NCBI RefSeq assembly: GCF_027023985.1
Contig: NZ_JALVTW010000015.1
Span: 1 to 64,000, forward strand
Length of the DNA stretch: 64,000 nt
DNA from: Persephonella sp.
GTDB taxonomy: Bacteria; Aquificota; Aquificia; Aquificales; Hydrogenothermaceae
Direction: 5' to 3'
Positions 7,480 to 17,444 of this stretch are shown here, piece after piece (position 1 is the stretch's first letter; each line of letters starts with the position of its first letter). A program made the translations under genes and the position numbers. The notes beneath the pieces were generated by a model. The model worked only from the letters and a program-made list of their open reading frames with translations. It was not told the DNA's origin and did not search any database.

Positions 7480-10400
7480 ATGAAACGACGGGTTTCCTAT
7501 TTGCTCAAAAAATTTACATCCTTTGCTCCTAAAGAAACATATTCAAATGGACATTCTGCTCTCACAGAGCAGGACAGGACGTGGGAAGACTTTTATAGAA
7601 AGAGATGGCAATATGACAAAAAAGTTAGAACAACACATGGAGTGAACTGCACAGGTTCCTGTAGTTGGTGGGTTCATGTAAAAAATGGACTTGTGACATG
7701 GGAAACCCAGGCTCTTGATTATCCAACTACCGGCCCAGATTTTCCAGAATATGAACCAAGAGGATGCCAGAGAGGAGCTTCATTTTCGTGGTATGTCTAC
7801 AGTCCTTTAAGAGTTAAATATCCTTATGTAAGAAGCGTTCTATTAGAAGCCTGGAGAAAAGCCAAAGAAAGAAATAATGGAAATCCTGTCAAAGCCTGGG
7901 AAGAAATATTAAACGATCCTAAGAAAACAAAAGAATACAAAACTGCAAGAGGCAGAGGAGGTTTTGTAAGAGCAAATTGGGAAGAAGTAAAGGAATTAAT
8001 TGCTTCTCAACTTATATATACAATCAAGAAATATGGTCCTGACAGAATCGCTGGATTTACTCCAATTCCGGCTATGTCAATGTTAAGTTATGCAGCCGGA
8101 GCCAGATTTATATCTCTCTTAGGTGGAACTATGCTTAGCTTTTATGATTGGTATGCAGACTTACCTCCTGCTTCCCCACAAGTATGGGGAGAACAAACAG
8201 ATGTTCCAGAAAGTGGAGATTGGTATAACTCAACTTACATTATTGTTTGGGGTTCAAACATCCCAATGACAAGGACTCCTGATGCCCACTTCTTTTCAGA
8301 GGTTAGATATAGAGGAGCAAAAGTTGTTTCTGTTAGTCCAGATTATGCCGAATATGTAAAATTTGCAGATGAATGGATGCAACTAAATCCTGGAACAGAT
8401 GCTGCTATAGCCCAAGCAATGACCCATGTAATACTAAAGGAGTTTTATGTAGAAAATCCTGAAGAATACTTTATTAGCTATGCCAAGCAGTTTACAGATT
8501 TACCATTTTTAGTAATACTGAACAAAGAAGAAGATGGATTTATAGTTAATAGATTTTTAAGAGCTTCCGATATTGGTAAAAATGTATCAAATGCAGAATG
8601 GAAACTCATTGTTTTAGATGAAGATACAAATCAGTTAGTAATTCCTAATGGAAGTATAGGCTACAGGTGGGAAGATACAGGAAAATGGAATTTAAAAGTT
8701 GAAGATGAAAACGGAAATAAAATAAACCCTACATTAACAATTCTTGGAAGAGAAGATGAAAAAGGATTTGTTAAACTTCCATATTTTGAAGATGATAAAA
8801 AAGGGATTTTAAAAAGAGAAATTCCTGTTAAGAAGATTGAAATAGATGGAAAGGAATATTATCTAACCACAGTTTTTGATCTATTTCTTGCAAATTATGG
8901 GGTCAAAAGGGAAGGATTAGAAGGATATCCATTCTCTTACAATGAAGATGCTCCATATACACCAAAATGGCAGGAAAAAATAACAGGAACTCCTGCTCAT
9001 CAAGTAGAAAGAATTGCAAGAGAATTTGCCCAAAATGCTGCAGAATCAAAAGGTCGTTCTATGATAATAATGGGTGCCGGTATTAATCACTGGTATAATG
9101 CCGATTTAATATACCGTGCTATTCTTAATCTTGTTATTTTAACTGGTTCTCAAGGTAAAAATGGTGGTGGATGGGCTCACTACGTAGGACAAGAAAAAGT
9201 AAGACCTTTTGAAGGTTGGGCTACCCTTGCATTTGCAAGAGACTGGCAAGCACCACCGAGACTCCAAAATGCAACATCATTCTGGTATTTCACAACAGAG
9301 CAATTCAGATACGAGGATAATAATATAGAAAAATTAGCCTCTCCATTAAAAGAGAAAACAAAATATAAACATCCAGCAGATTATATACTTTTAGCTGTAA
9401 GATTAGGATGGTTACCCTTTTATCCTCAATTCAATAAAAATAGTTTAGAACTTGCAGAAGAAGCTAAAAAAGCAAACAAAAATCCAAAAGAATACATTGT
9501 AGAAAAACTAAAAAATGGAGAACTTGAATTTTCTATACAGGATCCAGAAAATCCAGTAAATTTCCCGAGAAGTCTATTTGTATGGAGATCAAATCTTATC
9601 TCAAGCTCTGCAAAAGGACATGAATATTTCCTAAAGCATATGCTGGGAGTAGAAAATACTGGAGTAATGGCAGAATATTCACCATTAAAACCTGAAGAAA
9701 TAAAACTCAGAGAAGATGCACCGGTAGGAAAGCTTGATTTATTCGTTGTTTTAGATTTTAGGATGACAGGTTCTGCATTGTATGCAGACGTTGTTTTGCC
9801 AACTGCTACATGGTATGAAAAAACAGATCTAAACTCAACAGATATGCATCCATTCATACACCCATTGAACAAAGCAGTAGATCCTCTATGGGAATCAAAA
9901 TCTGACTGGCAAATATATAAAGAAATTGCAAAGACATTTTCTCAACTTGCAGAAAAATATTTAAAAGGGGAGTATGAAGATATAGTAACAGTTCCTTTAA
10001 TGCATGATTCTCCAGCAGAAATCTCGCAGCCTTACGGAAAAGTTTTAGATTGGTCAAAAGGAGAAATTGAACCCATTCCCGGAAAAACAATGCCGAATAT
10101 AGCTGTAGTAAAAAGAGATTATACAAAAATTTATGATAAATACATTGCTCTTGGACCAAATGTCTATGAAAAACCTGTGGGAGCTCATGGTTGGAGCTTT
10201 GATGCGAAAGAGGAATATGAATTTTTAAAAACTATGATAGGAACACATAAAGAAGGCATCAATAAAGGAATGCCAAATATAGAAGAAGATGAAAAAGCCG
10301 TAGAGGCTATTCTTACATTATCAACCTGCACAAATGGAAAACCTGCAAATAAAGCGTGGAAATTCGCAGCTAAAAAAACAGGCTTACCAGAAATTGCAAA

Positions 10401-11154
10401 CATAGCAAAAGATAGAGAAAGTGAACACTTTACACTCAAAGAAATCACCGTTCAGCCAAGAGTATCTATATCTACACCAATATTTACAGGAACTACTCAT
10501 TTTGACAGAAGATTTACAGCATTTTCAAACTCAATAGAATACAAAATGCCATTTAGAACACTATCTGGAAGACAAGAACTATTTATAGACCACGAACTAT
10601 TTACAGAAGTAGGGGAAAATTTACCCGTCTATAAACCACCTTTAGTAACAGATCCTTTTGAAAACTGGGAAACTCCTCCAGACGTAAAAGAAAAAACCAT
10701 AAAAGCACGATGGATTACTCCTCATGGAAAATGGCAAATACACTCTACATACTATGACAATCTGATAATGCTAACTTTATTCAGAGGTGGACAGGTAGTA
10801 TGGATAAGTGATGAAGATGCTAAAGAAGCAGGTATACAGGATAATGATTGGGTAGAAGTTTACAATAGAAATGGTGTAGTAGTTGCAAGAGCTGCAGTAA
10901 GTCACAGAATCCCTAAAGGGACTGTTCTAATGTATCATGTTCAAGATAGGAATATACATGTTCCTTTATCTGAAATAACAAATGAAACAGGTGGTAGCCA
11001 TAATGCTCCAACAAAAATCCATATTAAACCAACTTACGCAGTAGGAGGATACGCACAATTAAGTTACTCCTTTAACTACTATGGTCCTACCGGAACACAA
11101 AGTGATTCTGTTGTTTTAATCAAGAAAAAGAAAAAAGTTGAATGGCCTAACTAA
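7480..11154 (+). CDS. narG: Respiratory nitrate reductase alpha subunit
   Basis: Molybdenum bis-MGD catalytic subunit that reduces nitrate to nitrite on the cytoplasmic side of the membrane, 1224 aa, full length. The N-terminal FS0 cluster ligands are His53, Cys57, Cys61 and Cys96 (HGVNCTGSC ... RGCQRG). The Mo-ligand aspartate is D223 in YDWYADLPPASP. Long stretches match the E. coli enzyme, e.g. WGSNIPMTRTPDAHFF and GGGWAHYVGQEK. There is no twin-arginine signal, as expected for the cytoplasm-facing NarG type. The start follows GCGGAGGA. narH begins 18 bp after the stop behind an almost identical leader (ACGGAGGAGTATAAA). Confidence 0.97.
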   Translation: MKRRVSYLLKKFTSFAPKETYSNGHSALTEQDRTWEDFYRKRWQYDKKVRTTHGVNCTGSCSWWVHVKNGLVTWETQALDYPTTGPDFPEYEPRGCQRGASFSWYVYSPLRVKYPYVRSVLLEAWRKAKERNNGNPVKAWEEILNDPKKTKEYKTARGRGGFVRANWEEVKELIASQLIYTIKKYGPDRIAGFTPIPAMSMLSYAAGARFISLLGGTMLSFYDWYADLPPASPQVWGEQTDVPESGDWYNSTYIIVWGSNIPMTRTPDAHFFSEVRYRGAKVVSVSPDYAEYVKFADEWMQLNPGTDAAIAQAMTHVILKEFYVENPEEYFISYAKQFTDLPFLVILNKEEDGFIVNRFLRASDIGKNVSNAEWKLIVLDEDTNQLVIPNGSIGYRWEDTGKWNLKVEDENGNKINPTLTILGREDEKGFVKLPYFEDDKKGILKREIPVKKIEIDGKEYYLTTVFDLFLANYGVKREGLEGYPFSYNEDAPYTPKWQEKITGTPAHQVERIAREFAQNAAESKGRSMIIMGAGINHWYNADLIYRAILNLVILTGSQGKNGGGWAHYVGQEKVRPFEGWATLAFARDWQAPPRLQNATSFWYFTTEQFRYEDNNIEKLASPLKEKTKYKHPADYILLAVRLGWLPFYPQFNKNSLELAEEAKKANKNPKEYIVEKLKNGELEFSIQDPENPVNFPRSLFVWRSNLISSSAKGHEYFLKHMLGVENTGVMAEYSPLKPEEIKLREDAPVGKLDLFVVLDFRMTGSALYADVVLPTATWYEKTDLNSTDMHPFIHPLNKAVDPLWESKSDWQIYKEIAKTFSQLAEKYLKGEYEDIVTVPLMHDSPAEISQPYGKVLDWSKGEIEPIPGKTMPNIAVVKRDYTKIYDKYIALGPNVYEKPVGAHGWSFDAKEEYEFLKTMIGTHKEGINKGMPNIEEDEKAVEAILTLSTCTNGKPANKAWKFAAKKTGLPEIANIAKDRESEHFTLKEITVQPRVSISTPIFTGTTHFDRRFTAFSNSIEYKMPFRTLSGRQELFIDHELFTEVGENLPVYKPPLVTDPFENWETPPDVKEKTIKARWITPHGKWQIHSTYYDNLIMLTLFRGGQVVWISDEDAKEAGIQDNDWVEVYNRNGVVVARAAVSHRIPKGTVLMYHVQDRNIHVPLSEITNETGGSHNAPTKIHIKPTYAVGGYAQLSYSFNYYGPTGTQSDSVVLIKKKKKVEWPN

Positions 11155-11172
11155 AAAACGGAGGAGTATAAA

Positions 11173-12630
11173 ATGAGAGTAAAAGCACAGATAACAATGG
11201 TTTTAAATTTAGATAAATGTATAGGTTGTCACACATGTAGTGTTACCTGCAAAAATACGTGGACTAAAAGAGAAGGTGTTGAATATGTATGGTTTAACAA
11301 CGTAGAAACAAAGCCAGGTGTTGGTTATCCAGTTCAGTGGGAAAATCAAGAAAAATATAAAGGAGGATGGGAATTAAAACCAAATGGGAAATTACAACTA
11401 AAACAAGGTGGTAGACTATTTGAATTCTTAAATATTTTTCATAATCCAAATCTTCCCACTATAGATGATTATTACGAACCCTGGGCATATGATTATGAAC
11501 ATTTGATGAACGCACCCAAACAGAAACATCAGCCAGTGGCAAGGGCAAAATCTTTACTGACAGGAAAGAAAATAGATATAAAATGGGGACCTAACTGGGA
11601 AGATGATTTAGCAGGGGCTCCGGAACATGCAATAAATGATCCCAATATCCAAAAAATGGCCAAAGAAGTTAAGATGAAATTTGAAGAAACCTTCTTTTTC
11701 TATTTGCCAAGACTTTGTGAGCATTGTTTAAATCCGGCCTGCGTGGCCGCATGTCCCTCAGGGGCTATATATAAGAGAAACGAAGATGGAATTGTTTTAG
11801 TAGATCAAGATAGTTGCAGAGGTTGGAGATATTGTATATCTGCATGCCCTTACAAAAAAGTTTACTTTAATTGGGCTACACAAAAAGCAGAAAAATGCAC
11901 TTTTTGTTTTCCCAGAATAGAAGCAGGATTACCAACCATATGTTCTGAAACATGTGTTGGGAAAATAAGATACATTGGAGTAATTCTTTATGATCCTGAT
12001 AAACTTACAGAACTTTTAAATGAAAAAGATGATAAGAAACTTTACGAGAAACAACTTGAAATATTTTTAGATCCAAATGATCCAAAAGTAATAGAACAGG
12101 CTAAAAAAGAAGGAATTCCTGAAAACTATATTGAATATGCTCAAAAATCTCCAGTTTATAAATTAATGGTAAAATACAAAGTTGCTTTATCTTTACATCC
12201 AGAATTTAGAACATTCCCAATGGTTTGGTATGTCCCTCCTATTAGTCCAATTCTCCAGCTTTTTGAGGATAAAAGCTATGATGAATTATTTTCATCCATA
12301 GATGAAATGAGAATCCCTTTAGAGTATCTAGCAAATCTATTAACAGGTGGAAATGTAAAGGCAATAAAAGGAGCAATAAACAGACTTGTTGCAGTTAGAT
12401 ACTACATGAGAGCAAAAGAACTTGGAAAAGAAATAGACACTAAGAAACTTGAAGAAGTAGGATTAACTCCTGAAGGAGCAGAAGAACTCTATAGGATGCT
12501 CGCTATTGCCAAATTTGAAGAAAGATTCGTAATTCCAACAACCAAAAAAGAATTTGAAAGGGACGTTTATAAAGAACAAGGTTTAACGGGCTTTGATTAC
12601 ACACCAGATTGCGATTTCTGTCTTCCATAG
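11173..12630 (+). CDS. narH: Respiratory nitrate reductase beta subunit
   Basis: Iron-sulfur electron-transfer subunit between NarI and NarG, 485 aa. The first ferredoxin motif is C16-x2-C19-x2-C22-x3-C26 (CIGCHTCSVTC). The second set is around CEHCLNPACVAACP, and the third contains CRGWRYC, where Trp replaces a cysteine as in NarH proteins with one [3Fe-4S] centre. CTFCFPRIEAGLP and ETCVGKIRYIG complete the ligands. The C-terminus (YTPDCDFCLP) is extended compared with ferredoxin-like subunits, as in other NarH. It sits 18 bp after narG and 10 bp before narJ in one operon. Confidence 0.96.
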   Translation: MRVKAQITMVLNLDKCIGCHTCSVTCKNTWTKREGVEYVWFNNVETKPGVGYPVQWENQEKYKGGWELKPNGKLQLKQGGRLFEFLNIFHNPNLPTIDDYYEPWAYDYEHLMNAPKQKHQPVARAKSLLTGKKIDIKWGPNWEDDLAGAPEHAINDPNIQKMAKEVKMKFEETFFFYLPRLCEHCLNPACVAACPSGAIYKRNEDGIVLVDQDSCRGWRYCISACPYKKVYFNWATQKAEKCTFCFPRIEAGLPTICSETCVGKIRYIGVILYDPDKLTELLNEKDDKKLYEKQLEIFLDPNDPKVIEQAKKEGIPENYIEYAQKSPVYKLMVKYKVALSLHPEFRTFPMVWYVPPISPILQLFEDKSYDELFSSIDEMRIPLEYLANLLTGGNVKAIKGAINRLVAVRYYMRAKELGKEIDTKKLEEVGLTPEGAEELYRMLAIAKFEERFVIPTTKKEFERDVYKEQGLTGFDYTPDCDFCLP

Positions 12631-12640
12631 GAGAGATAAA

Positions 12641-13150
12641 ATGGATTTTAAAGAAAAAATTGGAACTATTTCTTTACTACTTAGATATCCTGAAAAAGAT
12701 ATTAAAAAAATTGTTGAAGAAATAGATTTATTAGAACTTGAAGATGAAAACATTGCCAAAGTTATAAACTTCTATAAAACAAATGATTTATTTACAATTC
12801 AGCAAGAATATGTAAAAAGCTTTGATTTAAATGAAAAGGCAAGTTTATATCTTACTTATCATAAATTTAGAGATGATCCTAAAAGAGGAAATTATCTGGC
12901 CAGACTAATCAGTTATTACAGAGAAAAAGGATTTGAATTTATTGATAATGAGCTTCCAGATTTTCTCCCTGTAGTTTTAGAGTTTATTTCTTATATAGAC
13001 GAAAATACAGGTTTAAAAGTATTAAAAGCCTTTTCGAAAGAATTAAAGCAAATATATAAAGGGCTTTTAGATATAGATTCAAAATTTACCCCTTTAATTG
13101 AATTCCTCTTAAAAATCACAGAAAATATGGAGGTTAACCAAAATGATTGA
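12641..13150 (+). CDS. narJ: Nitrate reductase assembly chaperone
   Basis: 169 aa, TorD/NarJ-type cytoplasmic chaperone needed for cofactor insertion into NarG; it is not part of the final enzyme. The start is ATG 12641 after AGGAGAG, which trims the longer open frame that overlaps narH. The N-terminus (ISLLLRYPEKDIKKIVEEI) and the central YVKSFDLNEKASLYLTYH motif are typical of NarJ, where the F/YDL-x-E-x2-SLYL sequence is the family signature. It overlaps narI by 8 nt, indicating translational coupling. It is shorter than E. coli NarJ (236 aa). Confidence 0.9.
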   Translation: MDFKEKIGTISLLLRYPEKDIKKIVEEIDLLELEDENIAKVINFYKTNDLFTIQQEYVKSFDLNEKASLYLTYHKFRDDPKRGNYLARLISYYREKGFEFIDNELPDFLPVVLEFISYIDENTGLKVLKAFSKELKQIYKGLLDIDSKFTPLIEFLLKITENMEVNQND

Positions 13151-13835
13151 TTTAGCCAAATACGGATATGATGCAGTCAATCTATTTTTCTGGGTAATTT
13201 TTCCATATATATCCATCACTATATTTTTCATAGGAAATGCATACAGATTTATTACAGATTCTTTTAGCTGGACTTCAAAATCAAGTGAAATTCTTGAAAA
13301 GAAAACTCTTCGGCCTGCAAGTTTATTATTCCATTATGGAATAATATTTGCCTTTTTCGGACATATCATAGGTATCGTCATCCCAAAATCATGGACTGAA
13401 GAGATGGGCATTTCTGAACACACTTATCATTTAATCGCCCTTTCTGCAGGAAGTATTGCTGGAATAATGGTAGTGATAGGTCTCATTCTATTTATTTACC
13501 GAAGATTAACAAACCCAAGACTTTCAGCAATAACAACTACAATGGATTGGATAACTTTGCTACTTTTACTTGTCATTACATCATTAGGCCTAATAAATAC
13601 TATTTTCGTCCAATACGACTACAGAGACACTGTTGCACCATGGTTTAGAGGACTATGGATATTTACCCCTGACTATACTCTTATGGCTGATGTTCCATTT
13701 TTACTTAAACTCCATATATTTCTTGTATTTGTATTAACCGCAATTTTCCCATTCACTAGATTAGTCCATCTTTTAAGTATTCCCTTCAGCTATATATTTA
13801 GAAAACCTGTTATTTATAGGCAAAGATGTCCGTAA
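13143..13835 (+). CDS. narI: Respiratory nitrate reductase gamma subunit (cytochrome b)
   Basis: Diheme b membrane subunit that oxidises quinol and passes electrons to NarH, 230 aa with five hydrophobic segments. Axial heme histidines are visible in conserved spacing: H64 and H74 (LFHYG ... FFGHIIG, 10 apart) and H191 and H209 (KLHIF ... RLVHLL, 18 apart), the same spacing as in E. coli NarI. The N-terminus is outside-facing by analogy. It starts inside the end of narJ and is followed by narK after 26 bp. All four histidines are present, so a functional cytochrome is expected. Confidence 0.95.
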   Translation: MIDLAKYGYDAVNLFFWVIFPYISITIFFIGNAYRFITDSFSWTSKSSEILEKKTLRPASLLFHYGIIFAFFGHIIGIVIPKSWTEEMGISEHTYHLIALSAGSIAGIMVVIGLILFIYRRLTNPRLSAITTTMDWITLLLLLVITSLGLINTIFVQYDYRDTVAPWFRGLWIFTPDYTLMADVPFLLKLHIFLVFVLTAIFPFTRLVHLLSIPFSYIFRKPVIYRQRCP

Positions 13836-13861
13836 AACATAAATAAAGGAGGGCTTAGAGA

Positions 13862-15196
13862 ATGGAGAAAAAAATAGAGTATAACGGAAAAGTAATTGAG
13901 ATTACAGGAAGTCCCCAAATAGGACTAATAATGGCCACCTGGGGATTTTTCATCGGGTTTGCAGCTGTTTCCCTTTATGGCCCTGTTGCAAAAAATCTTA
14001 AAGAGATTTTAGGTTTATCCGGTTTTTTAATGGGACTGCTTGTCGCTGCCCCAAATCTGACAGGTTCATTACTTCGGATACCATTTGCAGCATGGGTTGA
14101 TAAAGTAGGAGGCAAAATTCCTCTCGCAACCCTTTTAATACTTGCTGTTATTGGAATGGGAGGATTATCAACCCTTTTATATTTATATTATCCCCATCTC
14201 CAACCATGGATGTATTGGTTAATACTATTATTTGGATTTTTAAGCGGATGTGGAATTGCTACTTTTTCTGTTGGTATTGCCCAAACAGCATACTGGTTTC
14301 CTGAAAGTAAGCAAGGTTCAGCTTTAGGAATATATGCAGGTGTTGGAAATCTTGCTCCCGGATTATTTGGAATGATACTTCCGTTTGCCCTTAAAACAAT
14401 AGGATTGACATGGTCATATATAGCATGGTTTGGATTTTTACTTGTTGGAACTGTGATATACATCTTACTGGCTAAAGATGCCCCATACTTTCAGCTTATA
14501 AAAGCTGGTGTTCCACATAACAAAGCCGTTGAACTGGCTAAACAGCTTGGGCAGGAATTAATCCCAACAGGTAGTTTAATAGATTCTCTTAAAAACTCAG
14601 CAAGACATATACAAACTTGGGCACTGGTTGCTTTGTATTTTGTTTCTTTCGGTGGATTTCTAGCATTAACAGGCTGGTTTATAGTTTTCTGGGTTCAAAG
14701 CTATAATATAGAACTTAGAAAAGCAGGACTTTTAATGGCATTTGGATTTTCACTGCTGGCTTCGGTGATTAGAATTTTTGGAGGATGGCTTTCTGACAAA
14801 ATAGGTGGAGAACTTGTTTCTATAATGTCTTTTACCCTAACCCTTATAGGTGCAATTGTTATTATGATAGCAGGTAATCATAGCTTTGGTTTATCTCTTA
14901 CCGGAGAGATTCTTATGGGATCAGGCATGGGAATTGCAAACGGCGCAGTATTTAAACTGGTTCCCAAATATGTTCCCCATGCTACAGGTGGAGCTGCCGG
15001 ATGGGTGGGTGGACTTGGGGCTTTCGGTGGATTTGTAGTTCCTCCAATACTTGGGATATTTGTCCAAAATTACGGAGTTATTGGTTACTCTAAAGGTTTT
15101 ATTGTATACGTTATTTTGGCATTAATTGCAATTATAATTTCTATTATGTTATGGAAATCCTATGGTAAAAAAATAAACAAACCTATTGAAGATTAA
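13862..15196 (+). CDS. narK: Nitrate/nitrite transporter, MFS (NarK type)
   Basis: 444 aa, 12 predicted membrane segments, major facilitator superfamily, nitrate/nitrite porter branch. Signatures include GFFIGFAAVSLYGPVAKNL, the loop 2-3 motif WVDKVGGKIPL, and glycine-rich nitrate signature helices (TFSVGIAQTAYWFPESKQG and GGWLSDKIGG). The start follows AAAGGAGGGC. Between narI and narB, it can feed nitrate to both the respiratory and assimilatory enzymes and may also export nitrite, but direction and coupling ion cannot be read from the sequence. Confidence 0.94.
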   Translation: MEKKIEYNGKVIEITGSPQIGLIMATWGFFIGFAAVSLYGPVAKNLKEILGLSGFLMGLLVAAPNLTGSLLRIPFAAWVDKVGGKIPLATLLILAVIGMGGLSTLLYLYYPHLQPWMYWLILLFGFLSGCGIATFSVGIAQTAYWFPESKQGSALGIYAGVGNLAPGLFGMILPFALKTIGLTWSYIAWFGFLLVGTVIYILLAKDAPYFQLIKAGVPHNKAVELAKQLGQELIPTGSLIDSLKNSARHIQTWALVALYFVSFGGFLALTGWFIVFWVQSYNIELRKAGLLMAFGFSLLASVIRIFGGWLSDKIGGELVSIMSFTLTLIGAIVIMIAGNHSFGLSLTGEILMGSGMGIANGAVFKLVPKYVPHATGGAAGWVGGLGAFGGFVVPPILGIFVQNYGVIGYSKGFIVYVILALIAIIISIMLWKSYGKKINKPIED

Positions 15197-15206
15197 AGAG
15201 GCACTT

Positions 15207-17444
15207 ATGGAGAAAATAACGGCTCAATGTCCATACTGTGGAGTAGGCTGTGGGCTTGAGATATTTGAGGATAAAAAAGGCAGGATAAAAATAAAAGGAG
15301 ATAAAGAGCACCCTGCCACAAAAGGAGATTTATGTCTTAAACCAATTCCACTTCCAAAAGTAATGGATATTGGCCGTGTCCCTGCACCTTTATACAGGGA
15401 AAATAAAAGGGACAAATTCAGGGAAATAACATGGGAAGAAGCAATAAAAATAATTGCGCAAAAGCTAAAGGAAAATCAGCCTGACGAAAATTATTTTTAC
15501 ATCTCCGGACAGTTAACAACAGAAGATAGTTATGTAATAAACAAATTTGTAAAAGGATTCATAGGCACAAACAATATAGATGCAAATTCAAGGCTTTGTA
15601 TGGCTTCTGCAGTTATGGGATATAAAATGGCCTTTGGCTCAGATGGCCCTCCTGGAAGCTATGAGGATATAGATGATGCGGATGCTTTTGTGTTTGCCGG
15701 TTCAAATGCAGCATGGACTCATCCGGTTCTATTCAAAAGGGTTTTAAACAGAAGAAAAGAATATCCAGAAGCAAAAATTATAGTTATTGACCCTGTTTAT
15801 ACTGCAACAGCAGAAAAAGCTGATATATGGATTGATATTAAGCCAGGAACTGACACAGTTCTGTTTAACAGTATTCTTTATCTTTTGAATAAAAAAGGCT
15901 GGCTTGATTATGAGTTTATTGGCAAGCATACAGAGGGATTTTCACAGGCTATAAAAGAAGCAGAAAAGTATCCACCGGAAATAGCTGCCAAGATATGTGA
16001 AATAAAACCAAGCCTGATTTATAAACTGGCAGAAATATATGCCTTTAGTAAAAAGGTTATTTCTTTCTGGACAATGGGATTTAATCAGTCCTCTAATGGA
16101 ACAATGAAAAATCTGGCATTAATAAATGTTCATCTTGCAACTGGAAGAATAAATGAAAAAGGTTGCCCTTTTTCCCTTACAGGTCAGCCAAACGCAATGG
16201 GCGGCAGGGAAGTCGGTTATCTGGTAAATGGTCTTCCCGGATACAGAGATGTTAGGAATCCAGAAGACAAAGCATTTATGGAAAAATTCTGGGGTTTACC
16301 AGAAGGCAGCATAAAAGATAAGCCAGGAATAACAATAGTGGAAGCTATGGACAGTATGATAAACGGAGATATAAAACTCCTGTGGATTGTCTGCACAAAC
16401 CCCGCTGTTACAATGCCAAATCTGAATAAGTTCTGGAGAGCTTTAAGAAATACATTTGTAATTGTTCAGGATGCATATTTAACTGACTCTGTTGATTATG
16501 CAAATCTGGTTTTACCGGCTTCCCAATGGGGAGAAAAAGAAGGAGTTATGACCAGCTCAGATAGGACAATTACCTACAACAAACCTTTCAGACAACCACC
16601 TCAGCAATGCAAACATGACTGGCAGATATTCTGTGAAGTAGCAAAAGAAATGGGCTGGGAAAAACAGTTTTCCTATGAAAATTCCAGAGAAATATTTGAT
16701 GAATATAAACAAACCACAAAAGGAAGATTATGTGATATTTCTGACTGGAGCTATGAAGACCTGCCAAAACAATGGGGTGGAAAATGGCTTTACAAGGATA
16801 AGAAATTCCCTACACCAACAGGAAGAGCAAAATTTAATCCTGCAGTTTACTCAGGAGCTTCTGATAACACAGAATATCCTTATTCCTTTGTTTTGACAAC
16901 AGGAAGAACCAAAAAACAATGGCACACAATGACCAGAACAGGTAAGGCAATGGAACTGGTAAGAGGAGAAGAAGAGCCATTTGTTATGCTCAATGAAGAA
17001 GATGCACTGGAACTGGGAATATTTGACAACGACTATATAAATATCAAATCAACAAGGGGACAGATTTATATAAAAGCAAAAACAGGAAAAATAAAAAGGG
17101 GAGTTGTATTTGCACCATTTGGTTATGGAAAAATCTATCACTTCCCTACAAATATAACAGTAAGTGATGCAATAGACCCTATATCAAAAGAGCCGGAGCT
17201 AAAATTCTCAGCAGTGTTTATAAAACCAAGAAAGAAAAGAATATACAAGCTATCAGATGAGGTTTATCAAAAGGTAAAAGAAACATACCCGGAAGTAGAA
17301 AGATTTTTAGATGATGTTTTGGAAAATAGTTTTACTTCGCTATCAGAAGCAGATATAAAAAATATAAAACCTGACTTTCTAAAGCAGCTTTCACAGGGAA
17401 TTAAAGAACTAATGGATATTTTTATAAACAGACCTGCCGACTGA
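15207..17444 (+). CDS. narB: Assimilatory nitrate reductase with globin-like C-terminal extension
   Basis: Cytoplasmic molybdenum enzyme (NarB/NasA type) reducing nitrate for nitrogen assimilation with ferredoxin-like donors. N-terminal [4Fe-4S] ligands are C8, C11, C15 and C43 (CPYCGVGC ... GDLCLKP), and the Mo-ligand cysteine is C131 in NSRLCMASAV. ATG 15207 was chosen over the upstream TTG because AAAGAGG lies at proper distance. The normal enzyme ends near KPRKKRIY. Residues ~682-745 (from LSDEVYQKVKETYPEV) look like the first half of a globin fold; the frame stops at TGA 17442-17444 and the globin-like sequence continues beyond it in the same frame. It follows narK after 10 bp. Confidence 0.93.
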   Translation: MEKITAQCPYCGVGCGLEIFEDKKGRIKIKGDKEHPATKGDLCLKPIPLPKVMDIGRVPAPLYRENKRDKFREITWEEAIKIIAQKLKENQPDENYFYISGQLTTEDSYVINKFVKGFIGTNNIDANSRLCMASAVMGYKMAFGSDGPPGSYEDIDDADAFVFAGSNAAWTHPVLFKRVLNRRKEYPEAKIIVIDPVYTATAEKADIWIDIKPGTDTVLFNSILYLLNKKGWLDYEFIGKHTEGFSQAIKEAEKYPPEIAAKICEIKPSLIYKLAEIYAFSKKVISFWTMGFNQSSNGTMKNLALINVHLATGRINEKGCPFSLTGQPNAMGGREVGYLVNGLPGYRDVRNPEDKAFMEKFWGLPEGSIKDKPGITIVEAMDSMINGDIKLLWIVCTNPAVTMPNLNKFWRALRNTFVIVQDAYLTDSVDYANLVLPASQWGEKEGVMTSSDRTITYNKPFRQPPQQCKHDWQIFCEVAKEMGWEKQFSYENSREIFDEYKQTTKGRLCDISDWSYEDLPKQWGGKWLYKDKKFPTPTGRAKFNPAVYSGASDNTEYPYSFVLTTGRTKKQWHTMTRTGKAMELVRGEEEPFVMLNEEDALELGIFDNDYINIKSTRGQIYIKAKTGKIKRGVVFAPFGYGKIYHFPTNITVSDAIDPISKEPELKFSAVFIKPRKKRIYKLSDEVYQKVKETYPEVERFLDDVLENSFTSLSEADIKNIKPDFLKQLSQGIKELMDIFINRPAD

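Noticed and set aside
7480-7600. Twin-arginine signal on NarG linked to the tat genes at 28556-29633
   Set aside because: The N-terminus (MKRRVSYLL) has an RR pair but lacks the SRRxFLK pattern and the hydrophobic stretch, and NarG of this type faces the cytoplasm.
17442-17444. TGA in narB as a selenocysteine codon
   Set aside because: No hairpin of SECIS type is evident just downstream, and the position lies in a globin-like helix, not at a redox site, so decay, readthrough or an error is more likely.
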